Of a stretch of 64,000 nucleotides of DNA, positions 43,700 to 53,255 are shown in pieces (positions within the stretch are counted from its first letter, which is position 1; each line of letters starts with the position of its first letter). The notes under the pieces were generated by a model, which saw only the letters and a program-made list of their open reading frames with translations, was not told the DNA's origin and made no database searches. Made by a program: the position numbers and the translations under genes. The stretch spans positions 1-64,000 of the forward strand of contig CAKRWT010000003.1 in the NCBI GenBank assembly GCA_934418125.1, given 5' to 3'. Source of the DNA: an uncultured Lachnospiraceae bacterium (GTDB lineage: Bacteria > Bacillota > Clostridia > Lachnospirales > Lachnospiraceae).

Positions 43700-46588
43700 A
43701 TGGGAAAGAAGATAAGAAATCTGTTAGGAACACTATTCCTGATAACAGCAATCATAGTAACACAGATACCAGTAACAGATGTGGAAGCAGTAGATACTGC
43801 TTCCGCATCTGATTTTCAAATGGATGGAACTACATTAGTGAAATATAATGGCACGGCTCAGGACGTGTCTATTTCTAATTATGTGAAAAAGATAGAAGCA
43901 GGAGCCTTTCAGGGAAATGATTCGGTAAAGCATATTACGCTGGGAGACAATGTGGAAAGTATCGGGAATAATGCGTTCTCGGATTGCAGCAATCTGGTTT
44001 CTGTGTCTGTTCCGGACAGTGTAACAACAATTGGAACTGCAGCTTTCAGCAGATGTCCTTCTTTGAAAGAAGTATCAGTGGGAACAGGGATGGAGAGTCT
44101 TGGAAACGGCGTGTTTGCTGGAGACTACAGTCTGGAAATGGTCAACATAGACAGCAGTAATCCGAAGTTTACCTGCGATGATGGTGCCATTTATAACAAG
44201 AATGGAAGAGATACCTTATACCAGGTGTTGGCAGGCAGAAAGGGAAACAGTTATGAGATGCCAACCACGGTAACACAGATAAAGCCATATTCCTTTTGGG
44301 GTAACTATAATTTAGAGCAGGTAAAAATAAGCAGTAACGTATCGGAAATACCGGGATATGCTTTCTCGAACTGTAAGAATCTGAAAAATGTGGATATTCC
44401 CTATTCAGTAAAAAATATTGATATGAAGGCGTTTGAGGATTGTGTGCGACTGCGGGACATTACCATTCCACCATCTGTCAGTACGATTCACAGTACCGCT
44501 TTTGATGGTTGTACCAAGTTACAGATTCATGCAGAGGATGGTTCTGCGGCGAAAACCTTTGCAGACAATCTGGTGCTGGAGGATATTGATGTTTCAGAAT
44601 ACGAGGAAGCACCGATTCCACAGACCGAAGGAAGTGTCAGCGAGAACAGTACCACAGAAGCCAATAACAGTAGTAACAGCGCAAATAGCGGTGCAGTAGA
44701 TTATTATCATGAGGTAACTCACATGAATCCGATGGATGAGGAAGAGGATTCATCGGTAACCGGTAAGACCAGAGTGATAGGACAGCAGGCATTCGTTTTA
44801 ATAGACAACGCACAGGCAACCATCAATGTAGGCTCCACCGGAGAGACGATTGGTGGTACACCGGAAGAACCTGTAAATCAGGATATCGTACCGGGAACCT
44901 GGGATGCTGGTGATGGGAAAGGAGGTTCTTTCCCAAAGTATGCCGTGGTAAATAGGGAAAAGATTGCAGCGCAGGCATATTATGATGAGCCGATGACGTC
45001 TTATACCATACCGGATGGAGTAAAACGGATAGGAGAATTTTCTTTTGCGCGTTCCGGACTGACACAGATACAGATACCGGCTGGGGTAGAGGAAATCGGT
45101 TATGGTGCGTTCTATCACTGTGATGATTTAAATAATGTTACCATTCCGGACAGTGTGACACAGATAGAGCCTTATGCCTTTGAAAAGACGCCGTGGCTTA
45201 CTAACTGGAAACAGAATGTAGGAAGTGACAGCGATTTCCTGATAGTGGGAGATGGCATTTTATTAGCTTATCGTGGAAATGCCAGTGAAGTTACCATTCC
45301 GGATAATGTGAAACAGATTGGTGCCCATGCTTTTATGCAGGATGAGATATTGACTAAAGTAGTCATACCAGATACGGTATCGGTGGTAGATGAGGCAGCT
45401 TTCTTAGATTGCACGAATCTGACGACCATAGATGGTGGAAACGGATTAACCGAAATCAGGGACAGAGCGTTTGCAGGCTGCCCGATTACCGGACTTACTA
45501 TTCCAGCTTCGGTAGAGAGCATTGGCTTGCGTGCTTTTGACGGAGAGGGGACAAGCCGGGAAGATTCCGATAAGATAGCCGTTTTTGCAGGGGAGCAGTT
45601 ACCTTCCCTCAGTTATGACACAACAGCTACGAAATTGTATCGGGAAGATTATCGGGATGATGCTTTTAAAGGAATAGATGTAATCGTAGTACCGGATAAG
45701 ATGGATAATTTTGATGGTACGGTACTGGAGCCGGAACAACCAGGCTTTGCCGGAACTATCTGTAAAATAACAAAAGAGGCAACGGAAGAAGAATCTGGTA
45801 CGTTACAGGTTGTATGCAGACCGGAGAGCCATATTGTAATCGGAAATACCTATACCATTGATGGACTTCCCTATACGGTAGAAAACAGTCTGGATGCGGT
45901 TACCTATGGTGAGAGAATGCAGTATGCAACGGCAGCAAGCCCGGTAGCTTCCGGACAGGAAAGTGTGAAAAAAGGTACGGTAACCATATCGGTAGACAGC
46001 AATACTTTTGCAGATACTTCCCTGGCAAGTGCATCAATGGAAGGTATTGAGAAGGATTACCAGCTTTCGGTTGCAGACAGCAGAGAAGCGAAAGATGAAA
46101 TTAAGAAGGCTTATCAGAATCTATATGGAAATAAACTGCCGGATAATCTGGTGGGTTATGATATGACGTTGACAGAGAGTGATACACAGATTCCGATTAC
46201 CAGTCTTGGCAAACAGGAAATGATGGTAACGCTTCCTTTCCCGGAAGGGGTAGGGGCAGATAACCTGCATGTGGTTTGCCTGGATGCAGACGGACAGTTA
46301 GAGGAGGTAAGCAACCGTACCATTTCCGTGGACGGAACCGATTGCCTGTCCTTTACGGCAACCCATTTCTCTTATTATGGTATTTATAATTACAGCTCTG
46401 ATGACAGTGTTTCTACACAGGTAACGGATGGACAGGCAGTCTTTACCAGTCTTGGTAAAAAAGATGCTTCTCCGGATACCGGCGATAACAGTATCCATCC
46501 CAAGTGGTTTTTAGCGGCAGGACTTCTGTTTGCTTCCCTTGGTATGTTCCTGTTCCGGGGAGGTGTGAAACGAAAGAAAGTATCGTAA
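43700..46588 (+). CDS. BspA-type leucine-rich repeat surface protein (second)
   Basis: 962 aa starting 13 nt after the larger LRR gene (AGGAG upstream). Signal peptide at about 1-30. BspA-like LRRs at about 55-275 (AGAFQGNDSVKHITL, IGNNAFSDCSNLVSV...) and about 430-650, with a Ser/Asn/Glu-rich linker near 300. The last 150 residues, ending FTATHFSYYGIYN, match the C-terminal domain of the neighbour. Sorting signal: SPDTGD at 924-929, then IHPKWF, a hydrophobic helix and RGGVKRKK. It looks like a duplicated and shortened relative. A strong terminator follows, so srtB and the two LRR genes may be one unit. Confidence 0.92.
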   Translation: MGKKIRNLLGTLFLITAIIVTQIPVTDVEAVDTASASDFQMDGTTLVKYNGTAQDVSISNYVKKIEAGAFQGNDSVKHITLGDNVESIGNNAFSDCSNLVSVSVPDSVTTIGTAAFSRCPSLKEVSVGTGMESLGNGVFAGDYSLEMVNIDSSNPKFTCDDGAIYNKNGRDTLYQVLAGRKGNSYEMPTTVTQIKPYSFWGNYNLEQVKISSNVSEIPGYAFSNCKNLKNVDIPYSVKNIDMKAFEDCVRLRDITIPPSVSTIHSTAFDGCTKLQIHAEDGSAAKTFADNLVLEDIDVSEYEEAPIPQTEGSVSENSTTEANNSSNSANSGAVDYYHEVTHMNPMDEEEDSSVTGKTRVIGQQAFVLIDNAQATINVGSTGETIGGTPEEPVNQDIVPGTWDAGDGKGGSFPKYAVVNREKIAAQAYYDEPMTSYTIPDGVKRIGEFSFARSGLTQIQIPAGVEEIGYGAFYHCDDLNNVTIPDSVTQIEPYAFEKTPWLTNWKQNVGSDSDFLIVGDGILLAYRGNASEVTIPDNVKQIGAHAFMQDEILTKVVIPDTVSVVDEAAFLDCTNLTTIDGGNGLTEIRDRAFAGCPITGLTIPASVESIGLRAFDGEGTSREDSDKIAVFAGEQLPSLSYDTTATKLYREDYRDDAFKGIDVIVVPDKMDNFDGTVLEPEQPGFAGTICKITKEATEEESGTLQVVCRPESHIVIGNTYTIDGLPYTVENSLDAVTYGERMQYATAASPVASGQESVKKGTVTISVDSNTFADTSLASASMEGIEKDYQLSVADSREAKDEIKKAYQNLYGNKLPDNLVGYDMTLTESDTQIPITSLGKQEMMVTLPFPEGVGADNLHVVCLDADGQLEEVSNRTISVDGTDCLSFTATHFSYYGIYNYSSDDSVSTQVTDGQAVFTSLGKKDASPDTGDNSIHPKWFLAAGLLFASLGMFLFRGGVKRKKVS

Positions 46589-46655
46589 GAGAAGTACTGT
46601 AAAAGAAAGAATTGTAAAAGAAAAACACAAAACAGAAAAAATACAGAACAGGTAG

Positions 46656-46696
46656 AAACTCCCGGCATAAAATAATCAAAAGCCGGGAGTTTTTTG
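46656..46696 (+). terminator. Intrinsic terminator after the LRR genes
   Basis: AAACTCCCGGC (46656-46666) and GCCGGGAGTTT (46682-46692) with a 15-nt A-rich loop, then TTTT. Confidence 0.92.
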
Positions 46697-46721
46697 CTTC
46701 CCGAAGAGAAAGGGAAATGCT

Positions 46722-47651
46722 GTGCAGCGGGTCAGAAAACAACTGGGATGTAGTGACAAATTACAGTATGATATCTGCGCAGACATGGGACACCAGGTAG
46801 TGGTCGCTGTGCTGGATACCGGAATCGGACAGCATCCTGACCTGTATGGAAGAATTTATGCCTTTCGGGATTTTGTAAATGGCAGGGCGAGAGTCTATGA
46901 TGACAGTGGGCATGGAACCCATGTGGCAGGCTGTATCGGAGGAAATGGGCTGGCTTCTTATGGCAAGTATAAGGGGATTGCCCCTACTTGTCTTTTTTGT
47001 GTAGGAAAAGTGCTTGACCGGAATGGAGAAGGCACGCTGGAAAGTATGTATTCCGGGTTACAATGGGTTCTGGACAATGCCGGACGCTATCATATAAGGG
47101 TTTTAAATATATCCGTAGGGATTGGCGAGAGCAAAGATAAGAAGAAGGTTGAGAGTCTGGTAACTTTAATGAACCAGATTTGGGACAGCGGTATTGTGGT
47201 AGTTTGTGCGGCAGGCAACAAGGGACCGGCAGAAAATACCATTTCACCATTGGGGATGAGTGAGAAAGTTATTACGGTTGGCTGTCATGAAGGAGGGTAT
47301 TTTGGTAATCGTAAAGATTTGTGTGAGTGGTATTCTGGCTGTGGCAGTGCACAGATGCTGTACCGGAAGCCGGATTTGGTTGCACCGGGGACGGATATTA
47401 TGTCCTGCAATGTAGCCTGGCGTAAGAATATGCGGGGCAGATATCGCAATGCCTATATCACAAAGAGCGGTACTTCCATGGCAACCCCTATCGTATCGGG
47501 GACAGCAGCCTTATTTTTACAGAAATATCCAAATCTGACGAACTGGCAGGTAAAGAACAAAATGCTTTACAGTGCCAGAAATATCGGGATAGACAGTAAC
47601 CAACAGGGGTGGGGAATGTTGGACATTGAAAATTTGTTTCGAAGTTGTTGA
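46722..47651 (+). CDS. Subtilisin-like serine protease (S8), no signal peptide
   Basis: 309 aa from GTG 46722 (AAAGGG about 8 nt upstream). The catalytic triad is complete: Asp32 (VAVLDTGIG), His64 (DSGHGTHVAG) and Ser252 (SGTSMATPIVSG), with Asn166 of the oxyanion hole in AAGNKGP. Neither a signal peptide nor a pro-domain nor a membrane helix is seen, so it resembles intracellular subtilisins but lacks their usual N-terminal inhibitory extension. Cys residues are plentiful (8 or more), unusual for the family. It sits between the LRR genes and the citrate unit and has no evident operon partner. Confidence 0.9.
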   Translation: MQRVRKQLGCSDKLQYDICADMGHQVVVAVLDTGIGQHPDLYGRIYAFRDFVNGRARVYDDSGHGTHVAGCIGGNGLASYGKYKGIAPTCLFCVGKVLDRNGEGTLESMYSGLQWVLDNAGRYHIRVLNISVGIGESKDKKKVESLVTLMNQIWDSGIVVVCAAGNKGPAENTISPLGMSEKVITVGCHEGGYFGNRKDLCEWYSGCGSAQMLYRKPDLVAPGTDIMSCNVAWRKNMRGRYRNAYITKSGTSMATPIVSGTAALFLQKYPNLTNWQVKNKMLYSARNIGIDSNQQGWGMLDIENLFRSC

Positions 47652-47676
47652 CATAACCGGTATGATTGTATACAAT
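47648..47676 (+). promoter_or_regulatory. Promoter with a GntR-type operator over the -10 box
   Basis: TTGACA (47648-47653), 17-nt spacer, TACAAT (47671-47676). The -10 is part of a perfect 12-bp palindrome ATTGTATACAAT (47665-47676), extended with one mismatch to 18 bp. TTGTATACAA-type sites are classic operators of FadR/FCD-type GntR regulators; such a regulator is encoded in the operon (49201-49896). Binding would directly block RNA polymerase. Confidence 0.8.
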
Positions 47677-47753
47677 TATACGAGATGGGCATAATGGATA
47701 TAGGTGGAATAGATTATGCCTTGAAAAGAACGAACTGGGAGAGGGGTAGTGCA

Positions 47754-49208
47754 ATGTACGATGATGAGAGAACGTTTTTAAATCGTCCTGTCACGATGAA
47801 TGACAAGAACAATTTATTAGAGATAGAAGAGCATATGTATATTCTGGATGACGTTGAGAAACCTAACGTTTTCAGAAATATGTTTCCCTATTCAGAGATA
47901 CCAAAGATACCATTCAATGACAGAATAGTGCCACATAATATGCCAAAGGAAATCTGGATTACCGATACCACATTCCGCGACGGTCAGCAGTCCAGGGCAC
48001 CTTATACGACAGAACAAATTGTAACTATCTATGATTATTTACATAAGCTGGGTGGTCCTAATGGTATGATACGTGCCAGTGAGTTCTTTCTGTACAGCAA
48101 GAAGGATAGAGATGCTGTCTATAAATGTATGGAACGTGGCTATCAGTTCCCGGAGGTTACCAGTTGGATACGTGCCAGCAAAGAGGACTTCAAGCTGGTA
48201 AAGGAAATCGGCATGAAGGAGACTGGTATTCTGGTAAGCTGTTCCGACTATCACATTTTCCTGAAATTAAAAATGACCAGAAGACAGGCAATGGACCATT
48301 ATCTGAGTGTTATCCGTGACTGTCTGGAGGAGGGCATCAGTCCCAGATGTCATCTGGAAGATATTACCAGGGCAGATATTTATGGCTATGTTGTGCCATT
48401 CTGTCTGGAACTGATGAAGTTAATGGATGAGTATAAGATTCCGATTAAAATCAGGGCCTGTGATACGATGGGCTATGGTGTAAACTATCCTGGTGCCGTT
48501 ATTCCAAGAAGTGTACAGGGTATTATCTATGCAATTCATACCCATGCAGGTGTACCCCATGAGTTAATTGAATGGCATGGACATAATGATTTCTATAAGG
48601 CAGTTTCTAATTCTACCACAGCCTGGATATATGGTTGTTCCGGTATCAATACCTCTCTGTTTGGTATTGGTGAGAGAACGGGTAATACACCATTGGAGGC
48701 AATGGTATTTGAGTATGCCCAGTTAAAGGGTAATTTAAATGGTATGGACACCACGGTCATAACCGAACTGGCAGAGTATTATGAGAAGGAAATCGGCTAT
48801 GAGATTCCACCGAGAACCCCTTTTGTAGGAAAGAATTTCAACGTTACCAGAGCCGGTATCCATGCAGACGGACTGTTAAAGAATGAGGAAATCTATAATA
48901 TTTTTGATACGGAGAAGTTCTTAAACAGACCGGTACTATGTGCGGTATCCAATACGTCTGGTCTTGCCGGTATTGCACACTGGATTAACACCTATTATAA
49001 ATTAAAAGAAAACCAGCAGTTAGATAAGAGCTGTGACCTGGTAAGAGCCCTGAAAGTATGGGTGGATGAAGAATATGCGGCGGGTCGTGTAACCGTTCTG
49101 ACAGACGAAGAGCTGATTGCCCAGATTAAGAAAACCTGTGAGGAATTAGAGATTCCTATGCCTGGAGAAGGAAAGGCAAAGAAGGAGAAAGAAACCCAAA
49201 ATGAGTAA
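47754..49208 (+). CDS. HMGL-family synthase, probable Re-citrate synthase (or homocitrate/isopropylmalate synthase)
   Basis: 484 aa from ATG 47754 (GAGGGG 7 nt upstream); an in-frame upstream reading lies over the promoter and is not used. The HMGL-like (aldolase-type) barrel has ITDTTFRDGQQSRAPYT near residue 90, the metal site HGHNDF near 280, and FGIGERTGNTPLE. The sequence resembles clostridial Re-citrate synthases formerly annotated as homocitrate/isopropylmalate synthases, and the link to isocitrate dehydrogenase favours citrate as product. A Si-type enzyme is encoded at 13158-14525, so redundancy or different control is implied. Family is firm; substrate is inferred. Confidence 0.7.
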   Translation: MYDDERTFLNRPVTMNDKNNLLEIEEHMYILDDVEKPNVFRNMFPYSEIPKIPFNDRIVPHNMPKEIWITDTTFRDGQQSRAPYTTEQIVTIYDYLHKLGGPNGMIRASEFFLYSKKDRDAVYKCMERGYQFPEVTSWIRASKEDFKLVKEIGMKETGILVSCSDYHIFLKLKMTRRQAMDHYLSVIRDCLEEGISPRCHLEDITRADIYGYVVPFCLELMKLMDEYKIPIKIRACDTMGYGVNYPGAVIPRSVQGIIYAIHTHAGVPHELIEWHGHNDFYKAVSNSTTAWIYGCSGINTSLFGIGERTGNTPLEAMVFEYAQLKGNLNGMDTTVITELAEYYEKEIGYEIPPRTPFVGKNFNVTRAGIHADGLLKNEEIYNIFDTEKFLNRPVLCAVSNTSGLAGIAHWINTYYKLKENQQLDKSCDLVRALKVWVDEEYAAGRVTVLTDEELIAQIKKTCEELEIPMPGEGKAKKEKETQNE

Positions 49209-49896
49209 TTATGACTTGAAACATGAAGTGAACGATAAATATTCCCTCAGGGGACGTGTGTTCCAGAAGCTGCGGGAAGACATTTTAAGCGGTAAGTATA
49301 AGGAGCATGAAGAATTAAAGGAAGTGGCAATCGGTGAAGAACTGGGTGTCAGCAGAACGCCGGTCAGAGAGGCTTTCCGGCAATTGGAGCTGGAAGGGCT
49401 GATTCAGATTGTTCCCAATAAGGGAGCTTATGTAACCGGTATTACCGCAAAGGATGTAAAGGATATATACATGATTCGTTCCCTGCTGGAAGGTCTGTGC
49501 GCAAGACTTGCCACAGAGAAAATTACCAATGAACAGATGGAAGAGATGGAAGAGAATATTTATCTTGCAGAATTTCATGCCGCTAAGGGACATTTAGACC
49601 AGATGGCAGAGTTAGACAATCGTTTCCATGATATTTTATACGAAGCCTGTGATTCTAAGATGTTAGAGCATACGCTGAAGGATTTTCATCAGTATGTACT
49701 GCGTGTCAGACAGAAAACGCTGGCAACCAACACAAGAGGACGTGCTTCCAACGATGAACACAGACAGATTATGGAAGCCATCAAGGCAAAGGATGCTGAA
49801 AAGGCGGAACAGCTTGCCAATCGGCATATGATAAATGCCTATGATAATATGGTAAAAAACGGACTCTATGAGATTTACGGAGAAGAAAACGAATAA
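49201..49896 (+). CDS. GntR-family regulator, FCD (FadR-like) domain
   Basis: 231 aa. N-terminal winged helix (about 14-80) with LREDILSGKYKEHEELKEVAIGEELGVSRTPVREAFRQLELEGLI, then an all-helical FCD ligand domain (about 90-220) including the metal-site pattern ELDNRFHDILYEACD and NDEHRQIMEAI...ANRHM. It starts inside the end of the synthase gene (8-nt overlap). The palindrome over the operon's promoter is the natural autoregulatory target. The ligand is unknown; FCD members often bind organic acids, and a citrate-pathway acid would fit. Confidence 0.93.
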   Translation: MSNYDLKHEVNDKYSLRGRVFQKLREDILSGKYKEHEELKEVAIGEELGVSRTPVREAFRQLELEGLIQIVPNKGAYVTGITAKDVKDIYMIRSLLEGLCARLATEKITNEQMEEMEENIYLAEFHAAKGHLDQMAELDNRFHDILYEACDSKMLEHTLKDFHQYVLRVRQKTLATNTRGRASNDEHRQIMEAIKAKDAEKAEQLANRHMINAYDNMVKNGLYEIYGEENE

Positions 49897-49926
49897 AACG
49901 AAACAGACAGAAAGGCGGATTTGCAG

Positions 49927-51132
49927 ATGGACAAGATTAAGATGACCACTCCTCTGGTAGAAATGGATGGGGATGAAATGACCAGAATTCTCTGGAAAAT
50001 GATTAAAGAGGAGCTGCTGTTACCTTATATTGACTTAAAAACAGAATATTATGATTTGGGGCTGGAGTATCGTAACGAAACGAATGACCAGGTTACCCTG
50101 GATTCCGCAGAGGCTACAAAAAAGTATGGGGTTGCCGTAAAATGTGCAACCATTACACCTAATGCAGCCAGAATGAAAGAATATAATTTAAAGGAAATGT
50201 GGAAGAGTCCGAATGGTACGATTCGTGCAGCGTTAGATGGAACTGTTTTTCGTGCCCCGATTATTGTAAAAGGAATTGAGCCTTGCGTAAAGAATTGGAA
50301 GAAACCGATTACCCTGGCACGTCATGCATATGGTGATGTATACAAGAACACGGAAATCAAAGTACCAGGTCCTGGAAAAGCAGAATTAGTCTTTACTGCA
50401 GAGGATGGTACCGAAATCCGGGAAACCATTCACAACTTTACCGGGGCAGGTATTATCCAGGGGATTCACAACACAGACAAGTCTATCGCAAGCTTTGCCA
50501 AGGCATGCTTTAACTATGCACTGGATACGAAGCAGGACTTATGGTTTGCCACCAAAGATACCATTTCCAAGAAATATGACCATAATTTCAAAGATATTTT
50601 CCAGGAAATCTATGATTTGGAATACAAAGAGAAATTTGAAGCAGCCGGAATTGAATATTTCTATACTTTGATAGATGATGCAGTAGCCCGCGTTATGAAA
50701 GCAAAGGGTGGCTTTATCTGGGCATGTAAGAACTATGATGGTGATGTAATGAGTGATATGGTGTCCTCTGCCTTTGGTTCTCTTGCCATGATGACATCCG
50801 TACTGGTATCCCCATCTGGTGTGTATGAGTATGAAGCGGCCCACGGAACGGTACAGAGACATTACTATAAGCATTTGAATGGAGAAGAAACATCTACCAA
50901 TTCCGTGGCAACGATTTTTGCCTGGACAGGCGCATTAAGAAAACGTGGAGAGCTGGACGGAAATCAGGAATTGATGGCTTTTGCAGATAAATTGGAAGCA
51001 GCTACCATTAAGACCATTGAAGATGGTAAGATGACAAAAGATTTGGCACTGATTACCTCGTTGGAAAATGTAACTGTTTTAAACAGCGAAGGCTTTATTA
51101 AGGCAATCCGTGAGACTTTTGAGGCTATGTAA
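49927..51132 (+). CDS. icd: Isocitrate dehydrogenase, NADP-type (eukaryote-like, homodimeric)
   Basis: 401 aa from ATG 49927 (AAAGGCGG about 9 nt upstream); TTG 49921 is not used. It belongs to the subfamily of homodimeric NADP-dependent IDH rather than the E. coli type: [52 protein letters not shown] and the Asp pair in [10 protein letters not shown] for metal-isocitrate, then [13 protein letters not shown]. It yields 2-oxoglutarate for glutamate synthesis. With the synthase and GntR gene it forms one unit; aconitase is not in the window. Confidence 0.95.
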   Translation: MDKIKMTTPLVEMDGDEMTRILWKMIKEELLLPYIDLKTEYYDLGLEYRNETNDQVTLDSAEATKKYGVAVKCATITPNAARMKEYNLKEMWKSPNGTIRAALDGTVFRAPIIVKGIEPCVKNWKKPITLARHAYGDVYKNTEIKVPGPGKAELVFTAEDGTEIRETIHNFTGAGIIQGIHNTDKSIASFAKACFNYALDTKQDLWFATKDTISKKYDHNFKDIFQEIYDLEYKEKFEAAGIEYFYTLIDDAVARVMKAKGGFIWACKNYDGDVMSDMVSSAFGSLAMMTSVLVSPSGVYEYEAAHGTVQRHYYKHLNGEETSTNSVATIFAWTGALRKRGELDGNQELMAFADKLEAATIKTIEDGKMTKDLALITSLENVTVLNSEGFIKAIRETFEAM

Positions 51133-51182
51133 AAAGGTGTTTCAGGCAGGACAGGATGTAGAGTGGAAATAAAAAGGAGAAA

Positions 51183-51218
51183 GGGAAGAACTCTAAGAGG
51201 AGAGTTCTTCCCATTTTT
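51183..51218 (+). terminator. Terminator of the icd operon, overlapping the convergent gene end
   Basis: GGGAAGAACTCT (51183-51194) and AGAGTTCTTCCC (51201-51212) with a 6-nt loop, then ATTTTTC. The 3' half lies within the last codons of the ABC-F gene on the other strand (its stop is at 51193-51195). Confidence 0.88.
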
Positions 51219-53133
51219 CATAGAGAGAAGCCAGTTCGTTATCATTAGCTTCTTTTTCTTTTGCAAATTCCTGAAGCTTTGCCGTGTTGGTGCAAAATTC
51301 CGGCAATGCCATCTGTTCTTCAATCTCAGTATTGCGGGTCTCCAGCTGGTCGATTCGTTCTTCGCATTTCTTTAATTCATTTTCTTTCTTACGAAGAACC
51401 GCCTGTTGCTCCTTCTGGGTCTTCCAGTCAGCTTTGCTGTCTGAGGAGGCAGCACCATTGCCCTGTTGTGTAGAAGGAACAGCAGCAGGTGAGGTCTGTG
51501 CAAGAGACTGGTCGATGAGAGCAAGCTGTTCTTCTTTTTTCTCCAGATAATATTCATAATTGCCCAGATAATTCGTCAATACTTTACGGTTTAAATCCAG
51601 AATCCGGGTAGCTGTCTTATTGATAAAATATCGGTCATGGGAGACATAAAGTACCGTGCCGGTATAGGCATTTAAAGCATCCTCTAAAATTTCCTTGGAC
51701 ATAATATCCAGGTGGTTGGTAGGCTCATCCAGAATCAAAAAGTTTGATTCCGAGAGCATAAGCTTGGCAAGGGAAACACGTCCCCGTTCTCCGCCGCTTA
51801 ATGTTTTAATGGTTTTAAATACATCATCCCCGGTAAACAGAAACGCTGCCAGGGTGTTACGGATTTCTGTATTTGTAAGAGAAGGATAGTCATCTGAAAT
51901 CTCATCAAAGAGAGTTTTTTCCATGTGTAATACATGATGCTCCTGGTCATAATAGCCAATCTGTACATTGGAACCAATGTGGATGGTTCCACAGTCCGGG
52001 GTCAGCAGTTCGTTAATCATTTTCAGGATGGTTGTTTTGCCAGTACCATTATCCCCGATGATGGCAACGTGTTCGCCTTTTTTTATATCAAAGCTTAAGT
52101 GCTCAAACAAGGTCAGGGAACCAAACTTTTTGGAAAGGTCTTCCACATGAAGGACATCATTTCCACTGGGAAATTTAGGTTCCAGTTTCAGGTGCATATC
52201 AGAACGGACCTCAGTCGGTTTCTCAATAACTTCGATTTTGTCTAACATTTTCTCACGGCTTTCTGCACGCTTGATGGATTTTTCCCGGTTAAAGGATTTC
52301 AGTTTTTCGATAACTGCTTCCTGGTGCTTGATTTCCTGTTGTTGTTTCATATAGGCATTGTAAGCGGCTGCCCGGAGAATTTCCTTTTTGGCAGCATAAT
52401 CGGAATAGTTACCAGAGAAAACAGTAGCCTTGGTATTATCGATTTCGATGACCTTATTGGCAATCCGGTCAAGAAAATAACGGTCATGGGATACGATAAT
52501 GACAGCACCCTTATAATTTAACAGATAAGTTTCCAGCCAGGTAATGGAGGACATATCCAGGTGGTTGGTAGGCTCATCCAGAATAATCAGATTTGGTTTC
52601 AATAAAAGGAGTTTACCCAGTGCTACACGAGTCTTCTGCCCGCCGGAGAGGGTAGCAACCGATTTACTGAATTCTTCTTCGGTGAAGCCAAGACCTTTTA
52701 AAACGCCGGTCAACTCGCTTTTATAGGCATAGCCATTGGCTGCTTCAAAGGCGTGGGTCAGGTTGGCATAGGTACTCATCAACTGTTCCAGTTTGTCCTC
52801 AGAGGCAGTTTTCATCTGCATTTCGATAGTATGCATTTTCTGCTCCATGTCAATGATGTCCTGTTTCACAGACAGAAGTTCTTCATAGATAGTATGGTCA
52901 CCGGACACTGCCTCATGCTGGGACAGATAGCCGATGGTTTTGTCTTTGGACAGGGTTACAATGCCTTCATCGGCGGACAGTTCTCCCATAATAATACGAA
53001 GAAGTGTGGTTTTTCCAGCACCGTTGATGCCTACGATAGCTGCCTTATCATAATCTTCAATATGAAAAGAAACATTTTTTAAAACCGGTATTTCGTTAAA
53101 TGATTTATGGATATTGCTAACAGAAAGTATCAT
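51193..53133 (-). CDS. ABC-F family ATPase
   Basis: 646-aa tandem ABC ATPase without membrane domain. First ABC: GINGAGKTTL, LSGGQKTRVALGKLL, LIILDEPTNHLD; second ABC: GDNGTGKTTI, LSGGERGRVSLAKLM, FLILDEPTNHLD. Between them is the linker with KSIKRAESREKMLDKIEVIEKP, the P-site interaction motif region, and the C-terminus is a basic coiled coil (about 560-646). ABC-F proteins act at the ribosomal E site, in translational control or antibiotic resistance; this one looks like a housekeeping type, as no regulatory leader peptide is seen. Confidence 0.92.
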   Translation of the reverse strand: MILSVSNIHKSFNEIPVLKNVSFHIEDYDKAAIVGINGAGKTTLLRIIMGELSADEGIVTLSKDKTIGYLSQHEAVSGDHTIYEELLSVKQDIIDMEQKMHTIEMQMKTASEDKLEQLMSTYANLTHAFEAANGYAYKSELTGVLKGLGFTEEEFSKSVATLSGGQKTRVALGKLLLLKPNLIILDEPTNHLDMSSITWLETYLLNYKGAVIIVSHDRYFLDRIANKVIEIDNTKATVFSGNYSDYAAKKEILRAAAYNAYMKQQQEIKHQEAVIEKLKSFNREKSIKRAESREKMLDKIEVIEKPTEVRSDMHLKLEPKFPSGNDVLHVEDLSKKFGSLTLFEHLSFDIKKGEHVAIIGDNGTGKTTILKMINELLTPDCGTIHIGSNVQIGYYDQEHHVLHMEKTLFDEISDDYPSLTNTEIRNTLAAFLFTGDDVFKTIKTLSGGERGRVSLAKLMLSESNFLILDEPTNHLDIMSKEILEDALNAYTGTVLYVSHDRYFINKTATRILDLNRKVLTNYLGNYEYYLEKKEEQLALIDQSLAQTSPAAVPSTQQGNGAASSDSKADWKTQKEQQAVLRKKENELKKCEERIDQLETRNTEIEEQMALPEFCTNTAKLQEFAKEKEANDNELASLYEKWEELSS

Positions 53134-53255
53134 GTGTATTTCCCTTAATTCCTTATGCTCTATGATGATGACGCCGTGTTATTTCTACGGAGCCGAAAAC
53201 GTTATTTACTATATCATGGCGTTGCCATAAACAGTTTACAAGGGGAATTGGAAAC

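Noticed and set aside
47685..47753. 23-codon upstream extension of the HMGL-family synthase
   Set aside because: It starts almost at the predicted transcription start, and ATG 47754 has a strong GAGGGG site.
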